A DNA stretch of 64,000 nucleotides from Schistocephalus solidus (GCA_017591395.1 WEDG01003321.1:62001-126000); one strand, 5' to 3'. Counted from the stretch's first letter, positions 48,170-56,996 are shown. The notes: generated by a model not told the origin, from the sequence alone. Numbers and translations: made by a program.

Positions 48170-50920
48170 ACCCATGGGCAACTCACCGTCCCTGCAATAC
48201 CATACTCTGGATCATACGGTTGAACTCGCTTTAATCGACTGTCAAACGCTTATGATGGTTAGGGTTAGAAAACTAACCTTAAGCATATGGTCGCCTTTAT
48301 TACTGAAGGCTTTGATTCTCATGTCTTACCACAGCATGTATTCAGGGAATGAAATTTTCATCATTTTAATTTTTCTATAAATCTCGCCTTTTCGGTTGGT
48401 TTTTCTTTATGCATAAGCTTAGTCATAACGCTGATGAAATGGGTACAGGGCATGAGTGTGAAACTCCACCGCATTGCGGATGCCCTTGCGATAAGTTTCA
48501 GTAAGATGAAGGTAAATTTAGAGTAAGATGGGTTAGGTTAATGAAATAAATTAAATTCTTTGCGGAAAATCACATAAACTAGGACATGAAACAATTAAAT
48601 TCGCTGTAAACAAAAGAGAAACTTGGAATAGTTGTCTGTTTTTTACTATTAAATAATCATAAAAAAGAAAACTTTATCGAGTATTTAAAATAAAAATATT
48701 TGAAAAGATAAGGGAACTTGAATCAATTAAAAGCATATAATACTTATTAAGTTGTTATTTTTCCATATCTATCTGATGAAAGCAGCTGGAAAAACCTATT
48801 CAAAAGCCGGCATCCTATCATCAGTTAAATTTCTTGTGATATTGCTGCAATAATCAATAATATAATCATACCAAAATAACCCTCTACTTTCGGATTTTAG
48901 TTAACATTTACAAAGATTGTCCAAATAATGTATGCTCTGAAGTTCCGAACTTTGGCTCATAATTTTTTTTTAATTCAAAGGAAGAATTCGGAATGCTAGC
49001 TAGGAAGCTAAGGTTTGCTTTGAGTAAATTCTCAATGCGCACCGTGGTGAAAGGTTGACTAATTTCATGTGACTTTTGGCACCCTCTCGCTCCCTCCACG
49101 CTGATATAAACCTTATAAGCCTCGATGCCCCTTAATTACCCTTTCTCATATTCTTACACCTTAACTGTTGGTTACGACTAACTTTAGCCGGTCTGGTATT
49201 TCTTAAATGTTTTGCTCGTCCTCGTTCTCATACAAATTTAGTTGCCCGACGAGTATTCACCGAAGCAAAACGTATACTCGCAAATTCTACTTTTTTAACT
49301 GTTACATAAATATATTTCCAACTTCATATGTTGATGACTACCGCAATCTTGTCGAAAAGCACTCATGACTTTCCCGATTATGTTTTCTGCATAATTAATT
49401 TTTCCGAATGTTTTTCTTCCCAAGTTTCGTGTTCTCATTTAGATTGTTGGGTTGATTGTCTAATCTAGAAAGCCGCAACATTATGCTTAGCTGTTTACTA
49501 ACTCAGTTATTTTGTGTGCTTCCTGGCTTTTTAACCTGATTCAACAGTTTTGCTTTTTGGTTATGACACCTAATTATGCCTTTCTTTCTTCAGCGGTCCC
49601 TAAAGCCTCCCTAAGATCGGCTCAAAATAAACGAATCTTGATGCTGACTAAACCAAGCACGTACCTGGCTGGCAAGATTACATTCGCAACAAAGTATTAT
49701 AAGCGTATTTCACCTACTTGTATAAAGCATACTGTTTTATAAACATACACTGACGATCAGGACACCATAGAAATATGCTGGATGAACTATTTGTATTACA
49801 CGAAATTAAACGTTTGTAAACTTTATATTCGCATTTAGTCGTTTATGCAAACGTTTTGACTGCAAATGATGGCATCATGGAAACTTGTTGATGACATTAA
49901 TCTGCCAAACAATGTGTTGCAGCAAACGGGTTTCTTCGATCAATTTATAAAATAATGGTTTGAAACTTTTAGTTATTTACCTTTCAAATTTTATCATTTG
50001 CTTGGCATTTACTTCACATGCTCTACATTAACCTTTTACGATTAACCGTTTTCATAGAATATTTTTGAGGATTCTTACATTTTTTGCATTCCTATTTACG
50101 TAATCTCTGTGGTGCAGTTAGAGATATTGCGCAATTTCCACATTCTAAATAATATGGTGCGGAAACATATGCGTATGTTGACCAAAGAAATATACCTGAA
50201 AAACTCTCCTTGCAATCAATTTATCCGAGTTTTTGCGAAGAAAACAACCTGTTAATTATGGGTTCTTACGGCACGACCGGGCATCTTAGTTTTACAGCCG
50301 AGCTTATGACGGCAAATGTGTAAGTGAAATTTATTGTAGAATGTAGCATTAGTGGAGGACGCTACAGCAGAATTGCACGGTCACAATCATCGAAACCCGG
50401 TATAATGATAAAGTCATGTGTGCCAACTCGCACTCATTCTCAAACCTTTGCCACAGTACGCAAAACAGTACTTTGGTATTCATACTTAGTTCGTAGGATA
50501 ACATTTTATGGAGATGAATAGAACTTAGGATTATAAAAGGAAACACAACACGGATCCAAAAGGGAAGATTCCAGTCATCTGTAAAATCTAACAAAACACA
50601 ACGCTAAACGCTTTATCAGCACCCCGGGCTGCAATTTCAATAACGTAGACCTCGAACCACAGATCTCCAATTCCATAGCCAAACTCACGATCTAAAGATG
50701 GCGTACCTTGCGACATATCAGCTGACATTTAAAATTTTATTGTGGCTACTGAAAAGAGTCTGGGATTGTAAAATCGATTATAGTCGAGGATAGGCACGAT
50801 ATATTTCAGACACAGATGATGTAGAAATTTGAGAGCACCTCTTTCACGTCTCCTTTAACAATCTTACTGGCCGTAAGAAACTACTTATGTAGTATAACCT
50901 ATTCTTAATGGTGGAAGATG
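48170..50920. other. AT-rich region, nothing supported
   Basis: Only short frames; no repeat or RNA structure that I could support before the TA microsatellite. Confidence 0.45.
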
Positions 50921-50925
50921 TTCCT

Positions 50926-50973
<48 letters not shown>
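50926..50973. repeat. TA microsatellite
   Basis: An almost pure TA run directly abutting the left edge of the ribozyme-SINE array. Confidence 0.95.
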
Positions 50974-50976
<3 letters not shown>

Positions 50977-51111
50977 AGTGTGGGGCTCACCGATCTGCTT
51001 AAGGAACATGCATGTTCCGTTGTGCTCTGGAGCTCAGACTAGAGCCCTCGCAGGCGGTCGCATAGCGACGTGTAGCATATGATGGAATGGAACCGACAAA
51101 GACAAAGGGGA

Positions 51112-51158
51112 GACCGGGAATGGCCAATTTCTGGCTTATTAGCCGTCATCAGCCAGTC
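51112..51158 (-). ncRNA. Hammerhead, 302-bp family, minus unit 1 (altered)
   Basis: Core CTGATGA (51146-51152, read on the minus strand) and GAAA are present. One extra T in stem III and one extra C before stem I shift the cleavage neighbourhood, so activity is doubtful. Confidence 0.6.
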
Positions 51159-51415
51159 ATACCCAATCCCAAGTGTGGCACACCTGGGATTTCCAACCCG
51201 CGACCTTGGTATTTGAGTCGAACGCTCTACCATTGAGCCACGGGCTCGTTGTTTTGTCGGTTGTGATCGGGAATATGATGATAGTGTGGGGCTCACCGAT
51301 CTGCTTAAGGAACATGCATGTTCCGTTGTGCCCTGAGCTCAGACTAGAGCCCTCGCAGGCGGTCGCATAGCGACGTGTAGCATATGATGGAATGGAACCG
51401 ACAAAGACAAGGGGA

Positions 51416-51459
51416 GACCGGAATGGCCATTTCGGCTTATAAGCCGTCATCAGCCAGTC
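51416..51459 (-). ncRNA. Hammerhead, 302-bp family, minus unit 2 (altered)
   Basis: Core CTGATGA lies at 51447-51453. The base at the foot of stem II before GAAA is missing (AAGCC-GAAA rather than AAGCCA-GAAA), leaving GGCU/AGCC as stem II with an unpaired C. Stem III AUGGCCAU and stem I ACUGG/CCGGU are kept. Possibly active. Confidence 0.65.
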
Positions 51460-51798
51460 ATACCCAATCCCAAGTGTGGCACACCTGGGATTCGAACCCG
51501 CGACCTTTGGTATTTGAGTCGAACGCTCTACCATTGAGCCACGGGCGCGTTGTTTTGTCGGTTGTGCTACATATGCTACATGTCGCTATGCGACCGCCTG
51601 CGAGGGCTCTAGTCTGAGCTCCAGGGCACAACGGAACATGCATGTTCCTTAAGCAGATCGGTGAGCCCCACACTATCATCATATTCCCGATCACAACCGA
51701 CAAAACAACGAGCCCGTGGCTCAATGGTAGAGCGTTCGACTCAAATACCAAAGGTCGCGGGTTCGAATCCCAGGTGTGCCACACTTGGGATTGGGTAT

Positions 51799-51843
51799 GA
51801 CTGGCTGATGACGGCTAATAAGCCAGAATTGGCCATTCCGGTC
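51799..51843 (+). ncRNA. Hammerhead, 302-bp family, plus unit 1 (A15.1 lost)
   Basis: CTGATGA is at 51805-51811 and stem I is GACUGG/CCGGUC, but the second core strand reads GAAT. That destroys the A15.1-U16.1 pair next to the cleavage site, so this unit is probably inactive. Confidence 0.7.
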
Positions 51844-52101
51844 TCCCTTGTCTTTGTCGGTTCCATTCCATCATATGCTACACGTTGCTATGCGACCGCC
51901 TGCGAGGGCTCTAGTCTGAGCTCCAGGGCACAACGGAACATGCATGTTCCTTAAGCAGATCGGTGAGCCCCACACTATCATCATATTCTCGATCACAACC
52001 GACAAAACAACGAGCCCGTGGGCTCAATGGAAGAGCGTTCGACTCAAATACCAAAGGTCGCGGGTTCGAATCCTAGGTGTGCCACACTTGGGATTGGGTA
52101 T

Positions 52102-52146
52102 GACTGGCTGATGACGGCTTATAAGCCAGAAATGGCCATTCCGGTC
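52102..52146 (+). ncRNA. Hammerhead, 302-bp family, plus unit 2
   Basis: All conserved positions are present: CTGATGA at 52108-52114, stem II CGGCU-UAUA-AGCCA, GAAA, stem III AUGG/CCAU without a loop, and stem I GACUGG/CCGGUC. Predicted cleavage is after 52140. Confidence 0.85.
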
Positions 52147-52322
52147 TCCCTTGTCTTTGTCAGTTCCATTCCATCATATGCTACACGTCGCTATGCGACC
52201 GCCTGTGAGGGCTCTAGTCTGAGCTCCAGGGCACAACGGAACATGCATGTTCCTTTAGCAGATCGGTGAGCCCCAACACTATCATCATATTCCCGATCAC
52301 AACCGACAAAACAACGAGCCCG

Positions 52323-52376
52323 TGGCTCAATGGAAGAGCGTTCGACTCAAACACCAAAGGTCGCGGGTTCGAATCC
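52323..52376 (+). promoter_or_regulatory. Internal pol III promoter boxes A and B of a SINE unit
   Basis: Box A TGGCTCAATGG at 52323-52333 fits TRGYNNARNGG. Box B GGTTCGAATCC at 52366-52376 is a perfect match to GGTTCGANTCC. The D-arm GCTC/GAGC of a tRNA is retained, but the acceptor ends do not pair, so this is a tRNA-derived promoter head and not a tRNA. Equivalent boxes occur in the other units; the unit near 52625-52675 has box B damaged (GGTTAAAATCC). Transcription by pol III is inferred. Confidence 0.8.
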
Positions 52377-52404
52377 CAGGTGTGCCACACTTGGGATTGG
52401 GTAT

Positions 52405-52449
52405 GACTGGCTGATGACGGCTAATAAGCCAGAAATGGCCATTCCGGTC
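52405..52449 (+). ncRNA. Hammerhead, 302-bp family, plus unit 3 (reference copy)
   Basis: Type I layout in order: stem I 5' strand GACUGG (52405-52410), CUGAUGA (52411-52417), stem II CGGCU-AAUA-AGCCA (52418-52431) with a C-A foot, GAAA (52432-52435), stem III AUGG/CCAU (52435-52442) with no loop, residue 17 = U (52443), and stem I 3' strand CCGGUC (52444-52449). Cleavage is predicted after 52443. The NUH triplet is AUU, which is allowed. Without a loop, stem III would form more readily between two copies. Confidence 0.88.
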
Positions 52450-52706
52450 TCCCTTGTCTTTGTCGGTTCCATTCCATCATATGCTACACGTCGCTATGCG
52501 ACCGCCTACGAGGGCTCTAGTCTGAGCTCCAGGGCACAACGGAACATGCATGTTCCTTAAGCAGATCGGTGAGCCCCACACTAGCATCATATTCCCGATC
52601 ACAACCGACAAAACAACGAGCCCGTGGCTCAATGGTAGAGCGTTCGACTCAAATACCAAAGGTCGCGGGTTAAAATCCCAGGTGTGCCACACTTGGGATT
52701 GGGTAT

Positions 52707-52751
52707 GACTGGCTGATGACGGCTAATAAGCCAGAAATGGCCATTCCGGTC
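52707..52751 (+). ncRNA. Hammerhead, 302-bp family, plus unit 4
   Basis: Identical core, stems and cleavage neighbourhood to plus unit 3. Cleavage is predicted after 52745. Confidence 0.87.
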
Positions 52752-53008
52752 TCCCTTGTCTTTGTCGGTTCCATTCCATCATATGCTACACGTCGCTATG
52801 CGACCGCCTGCGAGGGCTCTAGTCTGAGCTCCAGGGCACAACGGAACATGCATGTTCCTTAAGCAGATCGGTGAGCCCCACACTATCATCATATTCCCGA
52901 TCACAACCGACAAAACAACGAGCCCGTGGCTCAATGGTAGAGCGTTCGACTCAAATACCAAAGGTCGCGGGTTCGAATCCCAGGTGTGCCACACTTGGGA
53001 TTGGGAAT

Positions 53009-53052
53009 GACTGGCTGATGACGGCTAATAAGCCAAAATGGCCATTCCGGTC
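53009..53052 (+). ncRNA. Hammerhead, 302-bp family, plus unit 5 (G12 deleted)
   Basis: CTGATGA is at 53015-53021, but the second strand reads AGCCAAAATGG, missing the invariant G12 that acts in catalysis. A natural knockout. Confidence 0.75.
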
Positions 53053-53311
53053 TCCCTTGTCTTTGTCGGTTCCATTCCATCATATGCTACACGTCGCTAT
53101 GCGACCGCCTGCGAGGGGCTCTAGTCTGAGCTCCAGGGCACAACGGAACATGCATGTTCCTTTAAGCAAATCGGTGAGCCCCACACTATCATCATATTCC
53201 CGATCACAACCGACAAAACAACGAGCCCGTGGCTCAATGGTAGAGCGTTCGACTCAAATACCAAATGTCGCGGGTTCAAATCCCAGGTGTGCCACACTTG
53301 GGATTGGGTAT

Positions 53312-53356
53312 GACTGGCTGATGACGGCTAATAAGCCAGAAATGGCCATTCCGGTG
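53312..53356 (+). ncRNA. Hammerhead, 302-bp family, plus unit 6
   Basis: The core is intact (CTGATGA 53318-53324, GAAA). The outermost stem I pair is lost because the 3' strand reads CCGGUG. Cleavage is predicted after 53350. Confidence 0.83.
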
Positions 53357-53613
53357 TCCCTTGTCTTTGTCGGTTCCATTCCATCATATGCTTCACGTCG
53401 CTATGCGACCGCCTGCGAGGGCTCTAGTCTGAGCTCCAGGGCACAACGGAACATGCATGTTCCTTAAGCAGATCGGTGAGCCCCACACTATCATCATATT
53501 CCCGATCACAACCGACAAAACAACGAGCCCGTGGCTCAATGGTAGAGCGTTCGACTCAAATACCAAAGGTCGCGGGTTCGAATCCCAGGTGTGCCACACT
53601 TGGGATTGGGTAT

Positions 53614-53658
53614 GACTGGCTGATGATGGCTAATAAGCCAGAAATGGCCATTCCGGTC
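53614..53658 (+). ncRNA. Hammerhead, 302-bp family, plus unit 7 (perfect stem II)
   Basis: The foot of stem II is U-A here (UGGCU-AAUA-AGCCA) instead of the C-A mismatch of its neighbours, so all three stems pair. Cleavage is predicted after 53652. The unit is cut off about 20 bases later where the 354-bp family begins. Confidence 0.88.
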
Positions 53659-53912
53659 TCCCTTGTCTTTGTCGGAATAATCAAGGAAATAATTTCTGAA
53701 ATTATTAAGTGCAGGACATGGAGTCAGGTGATTCGGACATGAGTTTTTAGGGTCAGAGCCGAAATTTCAATGAACATTTGGGTCGAAGACAATCAACCAC
53801 TGTGGAATAACCACGTAATGCCCATTCTACAAACAAGTAGTACTACAAGTAGTATGAATCTTATATGGCAAAGACGTTATACCGTACTTCCGACATAGAT
53901 ACTAGCTAAAAG

Positions 53913-53984
53913 CCCAGACACGTGTTTCGCCGATGTTTCTGCTGCTGTGTGACACAGCAACGAGGGGTTCGGCTCCTCAGTGGG
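53913..53984 (-). ncRNA. Hammerhead, 354-bp family, minus unit
   Basis: Read on the minus strand, it has CCCA, CUGAGGA (53974-53980), stem II GCCGA/UCGGC, GAAA (53925-53928), loopless stem III ACAC/GUGU, C17 and UGGG. All are intact, with predicted cleavage between 53917 and 53916. Confidence 0.83.
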
Positions 53985-54148
53985 TCCCCCAGCGTTCTCT
54001 ATGCGGTTTCTGGTATATGGGTCTGACCCTAAAAAGTCATGTCCGAATCACCTGACTCCATGTCCTGCACTTAATAATTTCAGAAATTATTTCCTCGATT
54101 ATTCTCTGGAGTCCATATACCAGAAACCGCATAGAGAACGCTGGGGGA

Positions 54149-54220
54149 CCCACTGAGGAGCCGAACCCCTCGTTGCTGTGTCACACAGCAGCAGAAACAT
54201 CGGCGAAACACGTGTCTGGG
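54149..54220 (+). ncRNA. Hammerhead, 354-bp family, plus unit 1
   Basis: CUGAGGA is at 54153-54159 and GAAA at 54205-54208, with stems as in the reference copy at 54858. Cleavage is predicted after 54216. Confidence 0.84.
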
Positions 54221-54502
54221 CTTTTAGCTAGTATCTATGTCGGAAGTACGGTGTAACGTCTTTGCCATATAAGATTCATACTACTTGTAGTACTACTTGT
54301 TTGTAGAATGGGCATTACGTGGTAATTCCACAGTGGTTGATTGTCTTCGACCCAAATGTTTATTCAAATTTCGGGTCTGACCCTAAAAACTCATGTCCGT
54401 ATCACCTGACTCCATGTCCTGCACTTAATAATTTCAGAAATTATTTCCCCGATTATTCTCTGGAGTCCATATACCAGAAACCGCATAGAGAACGCTGGGG
54501 TA

Positions 54503-54574
54503 CCCACTGAGGAGCCGAACCCCTCGTTGCTGTGTCACACAGCAGCAGAAACATCGGCAAAACACGTGTCTGGG
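54503..54574 (+). ncRNA. Hammerhead, 354-bp family, plus unit 2 (G12 to A)
   Basis: CUGAGGA is at 54507-54513, but the second core strand is AAAA (54559-54562) in place of GAAA. The stems are kept. Loss of the catalytic G12 should abolish cleavage of this unit. Confidence 0.78.
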
Positions 54575-54857
54575 CTTTTAGCTAGTATCTATGTCGGAAG
54601 TACGGTATAACGTCTTTGCCATATAAGATTCATACTACTTGTAGTACTACTTGTTTTGTAGAATGGGCATTACGTGGTTATTCCACAGTGGTTGATTGTC
54701 TTCGACCCAAATGTTCATTCAAATTTCGGGTCTGACCCTAAAAACTCATGTCCGAATCACCTGACTCCATGTCCTGCACTTAATAATTTCAGAAATTATT
54801 TCCTTGATTATTCTCTGGAGTCCATATACCAGAAACCGCATAGAGAACGCTGGGGGA

Positions 54858-54929
54858 CCCACTGAGGAGCCGAACCCCTCGTTGCTGTGTCACACAGCAG
54901 CAGAAACATCGGCGAAACACGTGTCTGGG
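54858..54929 (+). ncRNA. Hammerhead, 354-bp family, plus unit 3 (reference copy)
   Basis: Order: stem I CCCA (54858-54861), CUGAGGA (54862-54868), stem II GCCGA (54869-54873) pairing UCGGC (54909-54913), GAAA (54914-54917), loopless stem III ACAC/GUGU (54917-54924), C17 (54925), and stem I UGGG (54926-54929). The cleavage triplet GUC is the classical preferred one. Stem II continues past an internal loop into a 7-bp hairpin UGCUGUG-UCA-CACAGCA. An outer GCU/AGC pair can extend stem I across an internal loop, a feature that could support the loop-loop contact natural hammerheads use. Confidence 0.86.
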
Positions 54930-55212
54930 CTTTTAGCTAGTATCTATGTCGGAAGTACGGTATAACGTCTTTGCCATATAAGATTCATACTACTTGTAGT
55001 ACTACTTGTTTGTAGAATGGGCATTACGTGGTTATTCCACAGTGGTTGATTGTCTTCGACCCAAATGTTCATTGAAATTTCGGGTCTGACCCTATAAAAC
55101 TCATGTCCGAATCACCTGACTCCATGTCCTGCACTTAATAATTTCAGAAATTATTTCCTTGATTATTCTCTGGAGTCCATATACCAGAAACCGCATAGAG
55201 AACGCTGGGGGA

Positions 55213-55284
55213 CCCACTGAGGAGCCGAACCCCTCGTTGCTGTGTCACACAGCAGCAGAAACATCGGCGAAACACGTGTCTGGG
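55213..55284 (+). ncRNA. Hammerhead, 354-bp family, plus unit 4
   Basis: Intact core (CUGAGGA 55217-55223, GAAA 55269-55272) and stems. Cleavage is predicted after 55280. The unit is truncated downstream by the TA tract. Confidence 0.84.
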
Positions 55285-55314
55285 CTTTTTAGCTAGTATC
55301 TATGTCGGAAGTAC

Positions 55315-55344
55315 GTGCATATATATATACGTCTATATATAGCT

Positions 55345-55375
<31 letters not shown>
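55315..55375. repeat. TA-rich microsatellite
   Basis: An interrupted TA run separating the 354-bp array from the sister SINE subfamily. Confidence 0.95.
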
Positions 55376-55378
<3 letters not shown>

Positions 55379-55400
55379 CAGATTGATATTACCGACAAAG

Positions 55401-55460
55401 ACAAGAGAGATCGTAATGGCCATTTCTGGCTTACTTGCCATCAACAGCCAGTCATACCCA
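55401..55460 (-). ncRNA. Hammerhead relic, sister subfamily, minus unit 1
   Basis: The core reads CTGTTGA on the minus strand (55441-55447), with A6 changed to T, and stem II no longer pairs fully. Predicted inactive. Confidence 0.6.
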
Positions 55461-55716
55461 ACCACAGGTGCTGCGTCGCCCAAGGCTCGAATTTAAGACC
55501 TGTTGGGCAGAAGTCCAATGCTCTACCCACTGCGCCACAAGCTCGTTTTCTTGCCGGTTTCGATCGGGAATATTAACAATGGTAGTCGGGCGCTCACCGA
55601 TCGGTTACAGGTCTCACTCGTCCCGCTGTGCCTTGGGGCGTACAATTCAGCCCCGCCAGTAGCCGCAGAGTGGCTAGTGATATAGGCAGAATGATATTTC
55701 CGAAAAAGAAAAAAGA

Positions 55717-55761
55717 GACTGGAATGGCCATTTCTGGCTTATAAGCCATCATCAGCCAGCC
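55717..55761 (-). ncRNA. Hammerhead, sister subfamily, minus unit 2 (perfect)
   Basis: On the minus strand: stem I GGCUGG/CCAGUC, CUGAUGA (55749-55755), stem II UGGCU-UAUA-AGCCA, GAAA, loopless stem III AUGG/CCAU. Every stem pairs. Cleavage is predicted between 55723 and 55722. Confidence 0.88.
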
Positions 55762-56123
55762 ATACCCAACCCCAGGCGCTGCGGCGCCCGAGGCTCAAAC
55801 TCGCGATTTTTGGGCAGAAGTCGAAAGCTCTACCCACTGCGCCACGAGCTCGTTGTATTGCCGGTTTCGATCGGGAATATTAAAAAATGGTAGTTGGGTG
55901 CTCACCTATCGTTTAAAGGACTCGGGGCTGTAGAGAAAGCCGCAAGGCACAGCGGGACGAGTGAGTCCTTTAACCGATCAGTGAGCGCGAAACTGCCATT
56001 GTTAATATTCCCGATCTATAACGGCAAGAAAACGAGCTCGTGGCGCAGTGGGTAGAGCAATGGACTTCGCCCAACAGGTTGCGAGTTCAAGCCTCGAGAA
56101 CCGCAGCGCCTGGGGTTGGGTAT

Positions 56124-56168
56124 GGCTGGCTGATGATGGCTATTAAGCCAGAAATTGCCATTCCAGTC
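56124..56168 (+). ncRNA. Hammerhead, sister subfamily, plus unit
   Basis: Stem I GGCUGG/CCAGUC, CUGAUGA (56130-56136), stem II UGGCU-AUUA-AGCCA, GAAA (56151-56154). Stem III has one mismatch (AUUG/CCAU). Cleavage is predicted after 56162. Confidence 0.82.
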
Positions 56169-56996
56169 TCTCTTGTCTTTGTCGGTTATATCATTCTGCC
56201 TATATTACTAACCGCTCTGCGGCTGCTGGTGTGGCTGTAGTGTAAGCCCCAAGACACAGCGGGACGAGTGAGTCCTGTAACCGATCGGTGACTGCCCACC
56301 TACCATTATATATATATGGGGAAGGGCCTGGGCATTGGCGGTGATGGTCCGGGGCGCTGGTAAGTTTCATGCCACTCTTTTAGTCTTGGCGGCGGTGATC
56401 CTGTTGGCTTAGTAGACTACTTACCCTGTCTTCTCTGTCCTTCTCAAAGAAGGTCGATTCCGGGCGAGGTCCTCCCAGGTCACCGGGTTCATCTGCAGTT
56501 GCTTCAGATAAGTCTTCAGAGTGTACTTGTAGCGTCGTACTTGACGCACTTATCGATGAGAACAAAAGGCCACATCTCTATAGAAGATTCCTTTGGGGAC
56601 TCGTTCGTCGTCAGTCCTCACAAAATGCCCGCTCCATCACAGTTGCAGTTGTTTCAGCTGAGCATAAATGCTGCGAAGGCCTGTTCGTTCCAACATTTCC
56701 GTGTACGGTATCCTGTCTGCCATGTCAGCTTTAGTGTTCTGCGAAGACAGTTGAGGTGGAAGTGGGGTAGCTTCTGCGTCCAGGTTTTTTCTCCCTTTAC
56801 AGCAGCGTCGGCAATATGACAGCATTTACGTCTTGAGTTTAGTGCTAAGGTGGAGACATTGCCAATTCCTGACCACGTTCTGCATGCGTCCAAAGGCTTG
56901 GCTGGCTTTGGCGATCCGATGAGCAATCTCATCATCGACTTTGGTACTGTGGGAGAGATTGCTACCCAGGTACGTGAAGGTATCCAAAGCTTTCCG

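Larger units (their letters stand above)
50974..53676. repeat. Tandem array of ~302-bp tRNA-headed hammerhead SINE
   Basis: Two head-to-tail units in minus orientation (about 50974-51560) meet a run in plus orientation with seven hammerhead-bearing units (about 51565-53676). Distances between successive predicted cleavage sites in the plus run are 303, 303, 302, 301, 304 and 302 bases. From the cleavage point each unit contains a TTTGTCGGTT/AACCGACAAA stem about 150 bases apart, a GTCGC-TAT-GCGAC hairpin, the palindrome GGAACATGCATGTTCC, a tRNA-like head with box A TGGCTCAATGG and box B GGTTCGAATCC, and the hammerhead. Units are only a few percent different. The overlapping reading frames here merely translate the repeat. 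The layout parallels the schistosome Sm-alpha repeat. Confidence 0.93.
53677..55314. repeat. Tandem array of ~354-bp hammerhead repeat
   Basis: One unit in minus orientation (53677-54018) is followed by about 3.7 units in plus orientation. The plus units start at the palindrome GGGTCTGACCC at 54019, 54373, 54728 and 55082 (spacing 354, 355, 354), and the last one is cut at about 55314 by a TA microsatellite. Units are near-identical. There is no similarity to the 302-bp family outside the ribozyme plan, and no box A/B pair was found. Other internal structure includes the near-palindrome AATAATTTCAGAAATTATT and the palindrome GTAGTACTAC. No protein is encoded. The size and ribozyme resemble animal retrozymes or a PLE terminal-repeat derivative. 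Confidence 0.92.
55376..56312. repeat. Inverted tandem copies of sister hammerhead SINE subfamily
   Basis: Two minus units (about 55376-55685 and 55686-55925, period about 309) meet a plus run of about 1.3 units (about 55925-56305). In the plus run the body word ACAGCGGGACGAGTGAGTCCT recurs at 55949 and 56256, a spacing of 307. The plus head has box A GTGGCGCAGTGG and a box B-like GAGTTCAAGCC. The body differs clearly from the 302-bp family, but the hammerhead and tail are shared. The junction near 55910-55980 is itself an inverted repeat. A short TA run closes it at 56308-56320. Confidence 0.88.

Noticed and set aside
52318..52390. Functional tRNA genes in the array
   Set aside because: Boxes A and B and the D-arm fit, but the acceptor strands and most of the T and anticodon stems do not pair. 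It is a tRNA-derived promoter head.
51039..53742. Many frames of 70-200 codons on both strands with recurring peptides
   Set aside because: They repeat with the 302-bp unit, run through the tRNA-like head and hammerhead in both directions, and 302 is not a multiple of three. They are translations of a non-coding repeat.
50926..56320. CRISPR-like regularly spaced repeats
   Set aside because: Repeat units are 300-350 bp, contiguous and partly inverted, with no unique spacers, in a eukaryotic context.
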